Of a stretch of 64,000 nucleotides of DNA, positions 13,074-25,171 are shown piece after piece; within the stretch, counting starts at the first letter, position 1, and each line of letters begins with the position of its first letter. The notes beneath the pieces were generated by a model that saw only the letters and a list, made by a program, of their open reading frames with translations, did no database searches and was not told the DNA's origin. The DNA comes from Corylus avellana (Eukaryota > Streptophyta > Magnoliopsida > Fagales > Betulaceae). The translations under genes were made by a program, and so were the position numbers. Where the stretch lies: positions 20,825,952 to 20,889,951 of the forward strand of contig NC_081546.1 in assembly GCF_901000735.1 (NCBI RefSeq). The letters run 5' to 3'.

Positions 13074-13962
13074 CTTGTAAAAAGGAAACAAACTTAGATT
13101 CCATCTATCCTCTTTTCATGTTGCTTTTCATTTTCAGATTTTCAAAATAAGTAATTTTACTTTTACTACTAAAATGTTCCAAAGTGAGCGCGATCGATCT
13201 CCATGTTCGAAAGGTAAAATTTGTCTTCTTTTTATTTTATTTTTTTATTATTCCAATTACTCTTACCTATTAGAAAAACAAAATACTAAACAACTATTCC
13301 TACCTTCGAAATAGAATAAAGGAGAACTTTGTATGATGAGTTTATTTATTCTTAATTACAATCATTTTACTTATTTTATTCTCTTTTATACACGTGTATA
13401 TAAATATATGTTTATATATTATATATACACATATATGTGTACCTGTCTATAATTCTTCATCATATTTTACAAAGAAAAAAAGAAATAAAATATTTTTCTT
13501 GGATGTGTACTTGTGAAAAAGAAACGAATATAAAATTAAAAGAGTATCTTAATGTAAACTTCTTACCACATTTTCCTCAAGGACATAACGAACGTCTTTA
13601 TGAAACCATAATCTACTGCGTTTGCTAGGGTCTTCAGGTGATTCTTGTCTAACAATTTCTCTACCCATGTCTTGCAATAAGTCGTGCATTGCCAAAGTTT
13701 TGCCCATATTAATGGTTATGAGAGACTTCTCTATAAGCACTTTGATACCATCGACTGGGAAGAAATCACAACTATCTAGTATTTTGATAACATGATTTGC
13801 CTGCCATCCTTTGAAAAAACATGCAATGTCAAGAAAAATATTCTTCTCATTTTCATGCAATCCATCATAACTTATTCGAAGTCTTTCTTGAATATTTGTG
13901 TGAGGAATTTTTTTGTACTTATCCAGTGCACTTTTCCATTGATGTATATCTTTACCATGGAG
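10661..13962 (-). CDS. TIR-NBS-LRR type disease resistance gene, 3' half
   Basis: Four minus-strand exons join with GT/AG borders, all in phase 0: 13567-13962, 12674-12949, 11265-11948 and 10661-11149. The first is the end of NB-ARC (LRISYDGLHENEKNIFLDIACFF, then the MHD-type motif AMHDLLQDMGREIV). The second starts GTNKIQGILIDLPE and carries the first LRRs. The third holds further LRRs (about 228 codons). The fourth is a C-JID-type carboxy-terminal domain (SGNKIPDWF) ending in TGA at 10661-10663. I see no stop or frameshift. TNL proteins are intracellular immune receptors: the NB-ARC acts as a nucleotide switch and the LRR/C-JID part contacts effectors. P-loop and TIR are not visible because a 100-N gap follows 13962, so functionality cannot be judged. 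Confidence 0.85.
12247..12415. repeat. GC-rich foldback island in TNL intron
   Basis: A GC-rich block of about 170 bp inside an AT-rich intron, flanked by A-rich (12210-12246) and T-rich (12419-12439) runs. The ends are roughly inverted (gcggttggccgtggttggg against cccggccacaaccaacc). Probably a small non-autonomous insertion of the same general kind as 7940-8093. Confidence 0.5.
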
Positions 13963-14062
13963 NNNNNNNNNNNNNNNNNNNNNNNNNNNNNNNNNNNNNN
14001 NNNNNNNNNNNNNNNNNNNNNNNNNNNNNNNNNNNNNNNNNNNNNNNNNNNNNNNNNNNNNN
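13963..14062. other. assembly gap (100 N)
   Basis: Run of N interrupting the NB-ARC exon of the TNL-type gene. Sequence to its right (14063-14300) is A/T-rich and shows no NB-ARC or TIR coding. Confidence 0.99.
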
Positions 14063-14595
14063 TTTTTTTCAAAAAAAACATTTTCACTTTTATATCAAAT
14101 CATTCATTTTTTGTATCATATCATTTACCTTTTATTATTATTCAAATAAAAAAATCACTACAAAACAAAATTTTTTACTTTCCAATACCACTTTTTCATT
14201 TTTCTATACGAATCATTATTTTTTTATTTTTTATCCATGAACAGTGCCATGGAAAATAAACAATGCCAGGGTGTTTAACAAACACTCCCTGAGAAAGGTT
14301 TAATTAGTTGAAGGGTGGCCTTGGCCACTCGCGAGATTGAATGAATGTGTGTGACATGTGTTAAGGAGAAAGCAATAGAAAATTAATTATAAACTTTACA
14401 ATCAACAAATATTGAATTATAGAAAAATATTCTAACAAGACAAATCACCTTCCTTGTCATACTCTAGTACAATACTAGAGAACCCTACAATCCGGTCCGG
14501 CCCTAAAGCACTACTTTTACGGCCTCTTATAAAATTTAACACATCATCAAAAAGCAATATATAGAATAGAAATAAGAACACCCGAATGTATCTCA
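14063..14595. other. non-coding AT-rich stretch
   Basis: No gene or recognisable repeat is seen between the gap and the Copia LTR. Confidence 0.6.
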
Positions 14596-14980
14596 TGTTA
14601 TGATAATTGAGTTTTATGCGGAATAATTATTAATAGTAGGATATATTAAAATATATGATACAGTAGAATATTTTATTTTGTTTATTTTTATTTAATATTG
14701 TCTTTATTTATTTCCATGTAAGAGTCTTGATGACTCAGCCCTAGTTTATCTTTCAATAAGAGCTGATGACTTAGCTCTATAAAATATTGTAATAGTTTGC
14801 CTATTTAAAGACTATTAAGTTATGAATAAAGCAACCAGAAAATTAATCTAAACTTTATGTTTGAAAATGCTTTAGGTTCCCTTCAACAAATCTAAAGGGT
14901 CTAGGTTCCCTCAAAACCTAACAATCTATCACCTTACGTGTAAACGCATTCACGTAACATTGGTATCATAGTTAAGTTTC
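14596..14980 (+). mobile_element. Copia-type LTR with primer-binding site
   Basis: A 364-bp LTR (14596-14959) bounded by TGTTA and TAACA is followed at once by ttggtatcatagttaag, which matches the tRNA-iMet primer-binding site of Copia elements over TGGTATCA. About 105 bp of leader-like sequence follows, and then the gypsy pol end at 15086. The rest of the Copia element is missing. Confidence 0.6.
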
Positions 14981-15744
14981 GAGTTTATTCTTTTCCTTTC
15001 TTTTATTTTATTTTATGAAGATGTTTAACATCGAACTTATGTGTAACTAATTTATTTAGTAAGGCTAAATTGAAGCCCTATTCCAGGGGTGGATCAACTG
15101 TTTCCCATCCAGTGTTTCGAGGTGGTGTGTTCCAAATCGCCGGTTGTCTTTTACCTTAACGGTCCTTCCCAAGACGGACCTAGTTTGCCGTCGGCTAGAT
15201 CTTTCATTGGGGGCATCACTTTCCACAGGACCAGATCTCCATTGCAGAAACTGCGATGCCTTACCTTCTGATTGTAATATTTTGCTGTGGTCTGCTGGTA
15301 GGCTACTATATGCATGGCGGCCTGAGTTCTTCTTTCATCAAGTTAGTCCAGACTTTCTCACAAAGCCGTGTCGTTTTCTTTATTCGTCAAAATTGGCTTG
15401 CTTGTGACTAGGCATGCCGACTTCGACCGGATATAGCTTCACTCCCAAATGTTAGAGCGAATAGGGTATCCTCGGTTGCTGTTTTTGTGGTCGTCCGGTA
15501 TGCCCATAATACTTCTGGTAATTCTTCAGCCCATAGACCTTTGGCTTTGTCCAGCTTCCTCTTGATCATTTTGAAAATTGTTTTATTAGTTGCTTCGACC
15601 TGTCCATTTGCCCAGGCAGGTGAGGAGTAATAGTTGTTGATGCAAGGTTGCGAACACCAATCCCAGAAATGCTGAGTTATCGAATTGCTTACTGTTGTCT
15701 AACACAATTGAGTGTGGGATACCGAATTGGCAGACCACTGATCA

Positions 15745-16678
15745 TCACATGAAGTGTTCGATATTTTTCTTTGTGATGGTGGCTAGTGCTTTGGCTTCTG
15801 CCCATTTGGTGAAGTAGTCAACTACTAACACAGCAAACTTGACTCCTCCTTTTCTTGGTAGTAAGGGTCCCACAATATCTACCCCCCATTGTGCAAACGG
15901 CCAAGGAGTGAATATTGATGTGAGATCTTCCAGCGGGCTCCTTGGGACATTGGTAAATTGCTGGCATTTTTTACAACATTTGACCATGTCGTGTGCGTCT
16001 TGAGGCATTGTTGGCCAATAGCACCCTACCCTTAGACTTAGGGATCTCTTTCCCGAGTGATTTCCACATATTCCTTTATGGATTTCTCTTAAGACAGTCT
16101 GCTTCGTCTTCGGACAAACATCTCCAGAGTGGATGTATAAAGCTCCGTTTGTACAAAACATCATTCTGGACGAGGTACCTTGCTACCCGACAGCGGATTG
16201 CCTTGGCTTCCATTTGGTCTTCCAGGAGACTTCTTTCAACAAAGTATTTAACAACAGGTTTAGCCCAATTGATATCATGAATGGACAGTATATACATGGA
16301 GACTTGGTGGCCATCGATTGCTGGTGTCTCCGCTTCGCTCATAGTGGTTTCATCCCCTGGAGGTGATTCAGAACTAGAGGAAGCCAGACTGGCTAGTTGG
16401 TCCGCCTTGACATTTGAGTCCCGCGAGACTTGCTGAATGCGGAATTTGGTGAATGTATCCTTGGCGTCCAGTGCCTTCTGCATATATAGTTTGATTTTTT
16501 CTCATTTCACTTCATATTCCTCGGTTAACTGGCCCACCACCAGTTGGGAGTCGCTTTGTACACTTACACTGTTGGCCCCTAATTGTTTTGCCAGTTGGAG
16601 TCCGACTATGAGCGCTTCTTACTCAGCTTCGTTATTTGTTGCTTGGAACTTGAACCGGATTGTGTGTTGGATGATGAT
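15745..16678 (-). pseudogene. gypsy RNase H end and integrase, copy 2
   Basis: Minus strand: FKFQATNNEAE (RNase H), then FRIQQVSRDSNVKADQLASL, then integrase HHCC-like zinc-binding residues (HKGICGNHSGKRSL, CKKCQQF) and the core PFAQWGVDIVGPLLPRKGG with VDYFTKWAEAKAL. In this family the core carries a DDE triad; the first Asp (VDIVGP) is present. Stops and frameshifts separate the pieces, and the carboxy end runs degraded to about 15090 (GSSWEGP-like and HPWN-like stretches). Confidence 0.82.
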
Positions 16679-18095
16679 TGATAAGTGTCAAATATTGTTT
16701 ACTTGGACCCCTTTATTTATACTAATTAATCATTTAGTTGTGTCGTTATTTAATATTTTGTGTTAGTTTTGTGTTTTTAGTATTTTGTAGGTCATTAAAG
16801 AAAAACTACAGCTTTAAAGGGAAAAATACAAAGTTTGGAAGAAAACATACTTTAAGAAGACCTAGATGATGTGGTTAAGTTTAACCAAATCCAAGAAAAG
16901 GTTAAATCGGATTAAAGATCAGATTGGATTAAAGTTCAGATTGGATAAAATTTCGGATTGGATTCAAATTCAGATTCTGCACATGTCTCAATATTTTGAC
17001 CATAACTTTTCACTTAATTATTGAATTGAAGTGGTTCAAGCAGCATTGGAAAGCTAACTCAAAATAATACAGTTCATTATGAAATAGGATTTTCCTAATT
17101 CGGACGGTTACTATGCCAAAATCACCCCTCAATAAAATGACACAAATCTGGACGAATCCTATTCTAATTTCAGACTTCTATTTTGACTAGGAGACAGACC
17201 TCCAAATTATCTAGGTTTAATAGGCTTCTAGGACTTCCCTAAGCCAATAAATAGACTTCTTTGCATTCAACAAAAGATATAGAATTTCAGAGACTAGTTT
17301 TGGGATACAATTTTGGAAACAGAATGTAATCCACAACTTTTCTTTTAGTTTAGTTTTTCTTTAGTTTAGGCTTTATTTTTATGTGTAACTAATTCCCAAC
17401 TAAGGTTGAGGATGAAGCCTCACTGATGAAGAACATTAATACTTTCATGTAAGTCTTTATTTATCTAATTTTATTGGGTTTAATATTTCAATTGTTTTAC
17501 TCATTTTCAATATGTGGAGTGATTCTTGGATTTTTTTGTAATTTAAGGATACACTTGATGATTTAAGATAATTTAAGATAATTGATTGTTTGATTTTATT
17601 TGCTTGGATATCCTTTGTGATTTGTTATACGGATACATTTAGTGTTTCAATTAAGATTTGATAACTTTTGTGATTTACGGATACATCTGTTGATTTAATT
17701 GATATTGGATTCCTTTTGTGATTTGTGCAATGAATGGATACATGGGATGGTTTTGATTAAGTGTTTGAAGCATAGTAAAATATATCTAAGATTTTAATTG
17801 TGAGAACTTCAGATTAATATTAATAAATATGGAAGTATGTTGTCAAAATTCGGTGAGTGTAAATTTCCAAACCTTAGTATTTTATCTCTTAGTTTATTTT
17901 AATTAGTTTATGTTTCATCTTTTAATTTTTAAAACTCAAAATTCAAAACCCTTTTGGAACTAGCTTATGATTTAATTAGTTTAGATATAAATTGTTCTTT
18001 CAAAAACATAATTCCCTATGGGTTCGACCTCGTACTTGCAATTCATTAACTATAATCGATTCGTACTCTTGTGAGTTAAAGAAATTTGCACAACA
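16679..18095 (+). mobile_element. solo LTR nested in gypsy RNase H gene
   Basis: 1417 bp from TGATAAGTGTC to TTTGCACAACA, inserted within the codons TPDGII of the minus-strand RNase H. Flanking pentamers are ATGAT (16674-16678) and ATAAT (18096-18100), a 5-bp target duplication with one later substitution. Removing the insertion and one pentamer rejoins the RNase H frame exactly. The right end (ccctatgggttcgacctcgtacttgc) is typical of large plant gypsy LTRs. No coding region lies inside. Confidence 0.85.
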
Positions 18096-18430
18096 ATAAT
18101 CCCGTCAGGTGTTTTAATAACGATTCTGGCTCCACTCCTTTTTGAGGATGATGATCCGTCAACTTCAATGAACCAGACAGGTTCAGACTCACCTTTGTTC
18201 GCCTCTTCAATGTCCTCTATAAATTGTCCTAGGAAATCTGCGACTACTTGTGCTTTAATTGCGGTCCTTGGGAGATACTCGATATCAAACTCTCCTAGCT
18301 CGACGGACCATTGCACCAGGCGACTCGAGGTGTTCAGCTTGTGGAGAGACTTCTTCAGTGGGTGACCAGCAAGTACCGTAATAGGGTGAACTTGGTAATA
18401 AGGTCGGAGCCGTCTGGTGGAGATGATCAA
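18050..18430 (-). pseudogene. gypsy RNase H amino part, copy 2
   Basis: Minus-strand ISTRRLRPYYQVHPI, VVADFLGQFIEDI and WFIEVDGSSSSKRSGARIVI, the RNase H1-like fold with the first catalytic Asp (EVDGSS). The frame runs into the solo LTR after TPDGII at 18096. Confidence 0.82.
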
Positions 18431-18488
18431 AGCAGATGCTAATTTTTCAATACCCGGATATCGTGTTTCTGCCCCCTGTAGTATGCAA

Positions 18489-19424
18489 CTAGTGTAGTAG
18501 ACTAGTTTTTGTATTTTTTTGATCTTCCTTTATGAGAACAGAGCTAAGAATGGTGGCAGTGGACACTAGATAAACATAGAGTGGCTCACCTGGTTCGGCT
18601 CTAATAATGAGTGGTGGTTTCGCCAAAAACTTTTTGAGGTTTTGGAATGCTGCCTCGTATTCTTCATTCCATTCAAATGATTTTCGCATTATTTTAAAGA
18701 ATGGGAGGCTTTTGTCCGTCGAATGGGCTATGAACCTATTGAGTGCTGCTAGACGTCTTGTGAGACACTGCAACTCTTTGGTATTATAGGGTGGCTGCAT
18801 GTCAATAAAGGCTGTGATTTTCTCTAGGTTTGCTTTGATGCCTCGTTGAAACATCATGAAGCCTAAAAACTTACCGTAAGATACTCCAAAGGCACATTTA
18901 GAGGGGTTGAGTTTCATGTTATGTTCTCCTAGTACCTCAAAGGCTTCTTCTAAGTCAGTTACATGGTCACTAGCATAACGACTTTTAACTAACATTGCAT
19001 CAACATAAACTTCAACATTACGGCCTATTTATTTTTTGAACATTGAATTTACTAACCTCTGGTATGTAGCCCAGGCATTTTTCAGTCCAAAGGGCATGGC
19101 GATGTAGCAATAAAGTTCTTTGTCAGTGATGAAGGCCGTTTTCTCTTGGTCCGCCGGGTCCATCTTGATCTGGTTGGAGCCGGAGAAGGCGTCCATGAAG
19201 CTTAACAGTTTGTGACCAGAGATAGAGTCCGCCAGGAGATCAATCCAAGGCAATAGAAAGTTGTCTTTGGGACAGGCTTGATTGAGATCTGTGAAATCAA
19301 GGCACATACACCACTTACCAATTGCTTTCTTCATCATCACTACATTAGAGATCCAGTTGAAGTAGTTAACATTTCTGATAAATCTTGTTGCCAGGAGTTT
19401 CTCTACTTCTTCTGTTATCGCCAT
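18489..19424 (-). pseudogene. gypsy reverse transcriptase, copy 2
   Basis: The amino part (19424-19029) has MAITEEVEKLLATRFI, CLDFTDLNQACPKDNF, SFMDAFSGSNQIKMDP and AMPFGLKNAWATYQRLVN. A TAA follows MFKK near 19034. The frame resumes with the catalytic region, where the YxDD box reads VYVDAMLVKSR: the second Asp is Ala. It continues through SKCAFGVSYGKFLGFM to the RT thumb (18489). It is doubly disabled, by the stop and by the lost catalytic Asp. Confidence 0.85.
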
Positions 19425-19629
19425 GTTGCACTCAGGGGTGAAACTTCTTCACTTTTGGACCACTAGTTTGACGTAAGGATCAACATTCAGCCGATGAGAG
19501 ATTACCTCGGTGCTGACGCCAGGCATATCGCTGTGAGTCTACGCGAAGACTTCTCTATGTTTTCTGAGGACTTGAATGAGCTCCTCACGACATTCTCCAA
19601 TCAAGTGCTGGCCAATCTGGACCACATGG

Positions 19630-21755
19630 TCAGTGTTGCTGTCGATTTGGATTGGAGAGAGTGATTTTGCTGGTTCTGTTTATTGGAGCTTCTGTTTGTT
19701 TCGTGCATCTACAATGTCGATAATCATGGTTGCTTTGGCCTGTGGATCTTTCAACGATATCATGTAGCATCTCCGGGCGGACTTTTGGTCGCCTCGTACT
19801 TCCCCCACCCCGACTTCTGTTGGGAACTTCATTTTTAAATGATAGGTGGATGGGATCGCCTTCATTTTGTTGAGCGTGGTTCTCCCCAAGATGGCGTTGT
19901 AGGCCAAATGACAGTTTACTACTGAAAATGAAACCATAATCGTGGTTTGACATGGGGGCGTACTTGCCGTGACTAGGAGGTCGATGGTTCAAACTAGGTG
20001 GACTTTGTCTTTGGCAAAGCCAATTAAAGGGGAAGTTACCGGTTGAAGCGTTTGCCTGCCAAATTGCATCAAATCGTACGCTGGGACGTATAGTATGCCT
20101 ACAGAGCTGTCATTGTCTATCAACACCCAGTGAATGGTATAGTTGGCTAGGGCCAGCATGATTACAAATGGATCGTCATGGGGGTGTTGCACTCCATGCG
20201 CATCTTCTTCACTGAAAGTAATATCACACATTTGCTCAGGTTTGCGAGGCCTCAGGGTTTTAGCTGGGCAGTCCGTGATGTATACTTCCATTGCTTGGAG
20301 CTGCCGAGTGTACGCCTTTCTCATAGCGTTCGTGGAACCTCCCTCTACAAACCCTTCGGAGATCGTTTTGATTTCTCCTCTTGCAAGAGGCTGGGTAGGT
20401 TGCTCTTCTTGATGGTCTGTCCTTGGGTTTGGGGGTTGGTTCACCACGGGATGGTCATTTTGTTCTCTTCTTTGCTGTCTATCAATCATCCTTTTCAATT
20501 GGTAGCACTCTTCTGTGTTGTGCCCTATGTCCCGGTGATATTCATAGTACTTGCCTGTCTTTCTTGCTCCTAGGGGCAATCGTGTGGGATTCGGCCAGTG
20601 GAATCCCAATTCGTTTCATAATTGCATTAATCAGTTAGCTGCCGCTCCTGGTACAATAGGTCGATGTTGGGTGCATGGAGCAGGTGCATGTGCCGGCGCC
20701 TTGAATCGGTTGTCTGCTCTATGAGTTCGCACGTTGTTCTCTGGTTGTCGGCTCTCCTTCTTCCTCTCTAGAGGTTGTTGGGATTGTTCTGCGAAGGCCC
20801 TTGCCGTTTCTTTGCCATTGATGAAATTCTTGACTCTTGCCATGAGTTCATCTAAATCCCTTAGGGGATCGATGTTTACATCGGCCATGAAAGGACTGTA
20901 TGGTCATATTCTGCCAGGTGGACAATTCTTTCATCTGGTTTATCGACTGTGAGCTTTTCATGGTTGAATCGAGCCATGTAGCTTTTTAATGACTTGTCAC
21001 ATTCTTGTTTTGATGGTTAGCAGAAATGGCGCCGGCTTTCGACACCAATGATTTCCAATGAAATGGTAAAGAAAATTCTTACCAAGTTCACTGAATGTTC
21101 CTATTGACTGGGGTTGCAAACTGCTGAACCAACGCTTGGCGGCTCCTTTGACGGTGAGGGGAAATACCCGGCAAAGGATCCCATCGAACGAGGCTTGCAG
21201 CGTCATGTGAGCTCTGTAGGTTTCGAGATGGTTCACTGGATCCTGGCATCCATCGTAACTGTCCATGTGCGGCAACTTGAACTTGTCAGGTAAACCAGCC
21301 TTTATGATCTTCTAGGTGAATGGCAGCTCCGTCACCAGGAAGTCGTGACTCGTAGAGCGGGAGCCATTCAATCGCTAAGTTAGGCTATTCAGCGTAGCTT
21401 GGATGGCGTCTATCTGCACATTTGCTGAACCAACATCTTTGGTTACTGGTGGCACATTGGGTCCACTGGACATTCCTAGTTGTAACTCGGCACTCGTTGA
21501 GTCCTCCGAATTCTGGTTCTCGGAGCTTCTCTGCAGTAGGAGCTCCAAGGTTTCCATCATGTTCTCATTCTGGACCTCTAAGGTCCCCAGACGCTTGCTG
21601 TCTAGCATGTGTGGACCAAAGACAGGGGACTCAGCGGGAGTCTCTTCAGTTTCGTGGTTGCCAGCATCATGTAGATTGACATTCTCTAACTGGGGACGAA
21701 AGTTGGTCATGTTGGTTGTGTTTTCGGTTTGGCCTTGAGATCGCATGGCTACCAT
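19630..21755 (-). pseudogene. gypsy gag and protease region, copy 2
   Basis: gag starts at 21755 (MVAMRSQGQTENTTN). The Retrotrans_gag core is readable at 21275-20997 (NHLETYRAHMTLQAS, AAKRWFSSLQPQSIG). The knuckle and protease frame is 20609-19989, with the altered active site DNDSSVG also found in copy 1. The frame is broken between 20997 and 20888, near 20631, and again near 19990. Copy 1 shares the protease substitution, so it predates the duplication. Confidence 0.85.
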
Positions 21756-21822
21756 TCGTGACTTTTGTCCTGTTTGAACTTTAGGTCGTTAGATGATCCT
21801 CGTTCCCACAGATGGCGTCAAC

Positions 21823-22474
21823 TGTTGAGACAGTTGTCAACCCTAGTAGCAATTTGATTTCAAAGCTAGTTAAGAACGAAAAAAAGGTATCAGCAGTGAC
21901 AGACCGCGAAGTGGAGGGTGTGGCAGTCGTGCCACCTTTGATGCCTGAGTGTGAATTTGAGTAAGATAGATAATAAGAAATAATAATAATTGAGAATGAT
22001 AAGAGTAGAATTGAGTATGTAACTGTATCGTAGGTGGCTCCTTTTCTTATAGAGGTTATGAGTGAGTGGAAGAATCCTAGACTCTTATTCGACGTCCATT
22101 GATACGTGGGAGTGGTTCCAACTGAAGATCATCTTTAAGATCATATGGGAGATTGAATGGATAAGTCATCATGTACCTAGACTCCTTTTAGGAGAGATTT
22201 GGTTGGTTGCTCTCTGATTTTGGCCGTAATTCCTAGATTGGGTTGTTTGGAGAGTGATCATGCTCCCTTGATTATAGGGTTTACGTGATTTGGCATGCAA
22301 CCATTTTGATATGGGGCGTAACTGCATGCTTGAGTGTGGATCTAACACGATCAGGTGATTGTGTCATGATTTACTGGATCTTGGGCTTAGTGCCTTGGTA
22401 TCATGGTGAGCCGTGGGCCTCTTATTCGAAGTGGGCCTTTTGGTTTGGGTTTTAGGAGATATTTTGTATCAACA
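21823..22474 (-). repeat. 5' LTR of gypsy copy 2
   Basis: 652 bp between TGTTGA and TCAACA, nearly identical to 2525-3175. The outer flank is AGCGTCACAGCTAAATGC in both copies. Confidence 0.88.
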
Positions 22475-22592
22475 AGCGTCACAGCTAAATGCAACGTGGT
22501 TGAATTAAATTTATTTGGGGCAGTTTTGTGGAAGTGCTTTTGGAGGTTCTGGTAATTTATGGATGAAACAGTAGAATATTGTCTTTGTGCAG

Positions 22593-22918
22593 GCCATAAA
22601 ATATTTACATTTAGTACCGAAAATAAAAAGAGTGGCTAATGTCACGAACATGATTGGTTTCATAGCTTTAGATGTCTTAGAGATCTGTTGACGAGATTTT
22701 AAATGTTTTGAAATCCAAAACATTTTAAAAGAAGCCGGTGTTAGAAGATCAACAGATCTAAATTCTTCCCTGCCACTGACACTGACACCGAGTGGCAATG
22801 GTGTTGATGAAGCACAACCACTGTAATCCGGACAGCCAGCTCAATCAAGTTTTAAGAGATGGCGGGAATACGTTCGTTCATTATTAGCAAAACATTTGAA
22901 GTGGCAGAAAATTGTGCA
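22593..22918 (+). pseudogene. ankyrin/PGG gene remnant A' (second exon only)
   Basis: Duplicate of 3294-3612 after the same CAG acceptor. It has its own TGA at 22689-22691 (CGA in copy A) and keeps the TAA (CTGTAA) shared with copy A. Homology ends before the PGG domain. The shared TAA and truncation show the gene was already dead before the segment was copied. Confidence 0.8.
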
Positions 22919-23265
22919 TGGAAAAATTGTGCTATTGTGGTATGTGTTCTATTAGCAAGATTGTTATGTTAAACAATTTTGGCATGCTTTTGTTGTTGAA
23001 TTTTGGCTTGAATTTGGATATTGCTTCATGTTTTGTGGATACGTTTTGGTCTTCAACCAATTAGAGTTGGTAATCTGGTTTTGTTTGATATGGTTTTGGC
23101 ATGAGACATTGATGTGTTGAGAAGCTCTATCATTGGCGTCAATATTCAATCATGCCACCTAATTGGGACTTCTCCCTTTTGACTTAGACATTGATATATT
23201 TGATTCAAGTTTGTGGTCTTGCGTAGAATTCCACTACGCGGCTTTAGCGTCATTCATGCCCATTA

Positions 23266-23365
23266 NNNNNNNNNNNNNNNNNNNNNNNNNNNNNNNNNNN
23301 NNNNNNNNNNNNNNNNNNNNNNNNNNNNNNNNNNNNNNNNNNNNNNNNNNNNNNNNNNNNNNNNN
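23266..23365. other. assembly gap (100 N)
   Basis: By comparison with copy 1 it replaces roughly 1.85 kb equivalent to 3965-5814, including the signal-peptide exon. Confidence 0.99.
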
Positions 23366-25171
23366 TGGTACGTGTTAGCTTAGGACCATGGTCCTCAACA
23401 CGATTCCCGGTGACGGCGGGGCTAAATAATGGATGACCACCCTTAAAGGTTCATTAAAGAGTGTTGACCACCCATAGGAGGGACGACCAATGCAAATGAT
23501 TTTTTTATTTTTTTGTGCCAAAAAAGAGAATGATTGTTTAGGATATTATTATTAGAGATATTCAATTCTTGTGGAAATACCTATTCCCTACTTATTTTTT
23601 TAGAGGAATACTTTCCTCATTTTGGGATAATATTTATTCCCAATTAATTAATAGTTATTCTCAGTAATGATGAGGCAACCAACTAAAGGTCAAACTAACT
23701 CAATTTCTCAAGTTGCTTAATGTTTTAGGCCTGTTTACGTGTGCGTTTGAAGGACCTAAAAGTGTATTTAACATTTAAAAAATTCGTTTAAAGAAAAAAG
23801 TACATGTTTGAAAAAAAAAATTAAAAGCCCTTTTAATTGTCCAAAAAGCCTAAAAATTGTCAAAACACACTCTTGACAAAAGCTTCATTTTATCCAAAAA
23901 CGCGTTTTAACTTAAAAGCTCTATTTCTTAAACATGATCCCAAACATGCCCATAATATGTTTAGATCTTTTATGTCTTTCTCTTAATTTTGATAAGACTA
24001 GCAGAGAGTGAAAGAAACAAATCTTGAGCATCTTTGGTTATAATACGAGTTCTCTCCCACATTTTGGAAAAAATTCATTAAACTTTTAGACCGAAGTATA
24101 AAATAAAATTAACAAATTCATAAAAAAATAAATATCAATTTTTTATCGGTTTTAAAATTTAGATACCTTTCTCATAAAAAAATAATAATAAATCACAAGT
24201 ATCAATTGTCTATTTAATTGTGACATTACTCAATAACATATACATTATTATATCTGTAAAATCTAATATAAAAGATGTTCCTATTCATTTCACTTGAATT
24301 GGGCATGGTTTTGCCTCTTGAAAGAGATCTTGACTCTGTTTTGGGGGACACGTGTCAATCATGTAGAGAGAGAAAATTTACTGATAATACAGTGTGATGA
24401 CATGCTCTTTCACTGACACTCCATATTTTAAGTGAATGATCATATTTTTTAACGACCCAAGTGAATAAATAAATGCATTATTTGCAATATTCATCTGTGG
24501 CTACATTTATTATTGATAAATATCATAATGGAAAATATGTTATATATTTTTAACCGAGGTGGAATCAGAGTTTTGATTGAGGGGGTCAAGATTTAAAAAT
24601 AATAATAGCAATAATTTTAAAATTTTAAAAATATAAGTAGCTAAATAAATAAACAACCAATTAACATATTCTTTGAACTATGCTAAATAAAAGAAAAACC
24701 ATGTTTTTTCAAAAATTATGTTTAACTTTAGTAGATATACTCATGTGCGAAACTACATGGTGGCTTGGGTTCATCCTTAAAAATAAATTTTTTACCCAAC
24801 TTTTGTAATTTTCTAATTTTTTTTGGTTTGTTTTACCCTCTAAACTTCAAATGCTAGTTTCACCCATGGATATGTTTTTTAAGATTTGGTCTCCAACATC
24901 AGGATGGTAATTATAAAATTTTGTTCTTAAGCAAGAATTTACTAATAAGTTTTCTAAATTTATCTCGACATGAGCTCGTTTAAAATTTTATTGGAGTTCA
25001 ATAGAATCATTATTGTTCTCTAAAAGTAAATCAATGTAAAATTTTGATTATATACTTAAAAAACTTTTCAAGAAAGAGAAATTGTTTAAAAAAAGATAAG
25101 CTTGACTTTTTCTTAGGTGGTCTTTTAGGGATAATTTTAGAAGTCCTTCTTGTATTTCTAAAAAAATGAGG
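23366..25171. other. non-coding; first part is the duplicated spacer
   Basis: 23366-24420 matches 5815-6866. 24421-25171 is AT-rich with no recognisable gene or repeat. Confidence 0.7.

Larger units (their letters stand above)
15086..22474 (-). mobile_element. Ty3/gypsy LTR retrotransposon, copy 2 (nearly full internal region)
   Basis: Minus-strand order, right to left: 5' LTR 21823-22474, gag from 21755, protease 19989-20609, RT 18489-19424, RNase H 18430-16600 (split by a solo LTR), integrase zinc-binding region and core 16483-15745, integrase carboxy end near 15240-15090. The 3' LTR is missing; the element stops next to the Copia leader. Many stops and frameshifts are present. Right of the LTR the flank is AGCGT plus ankyrin intron, identical to copy 1. 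Confidence 0.92.
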
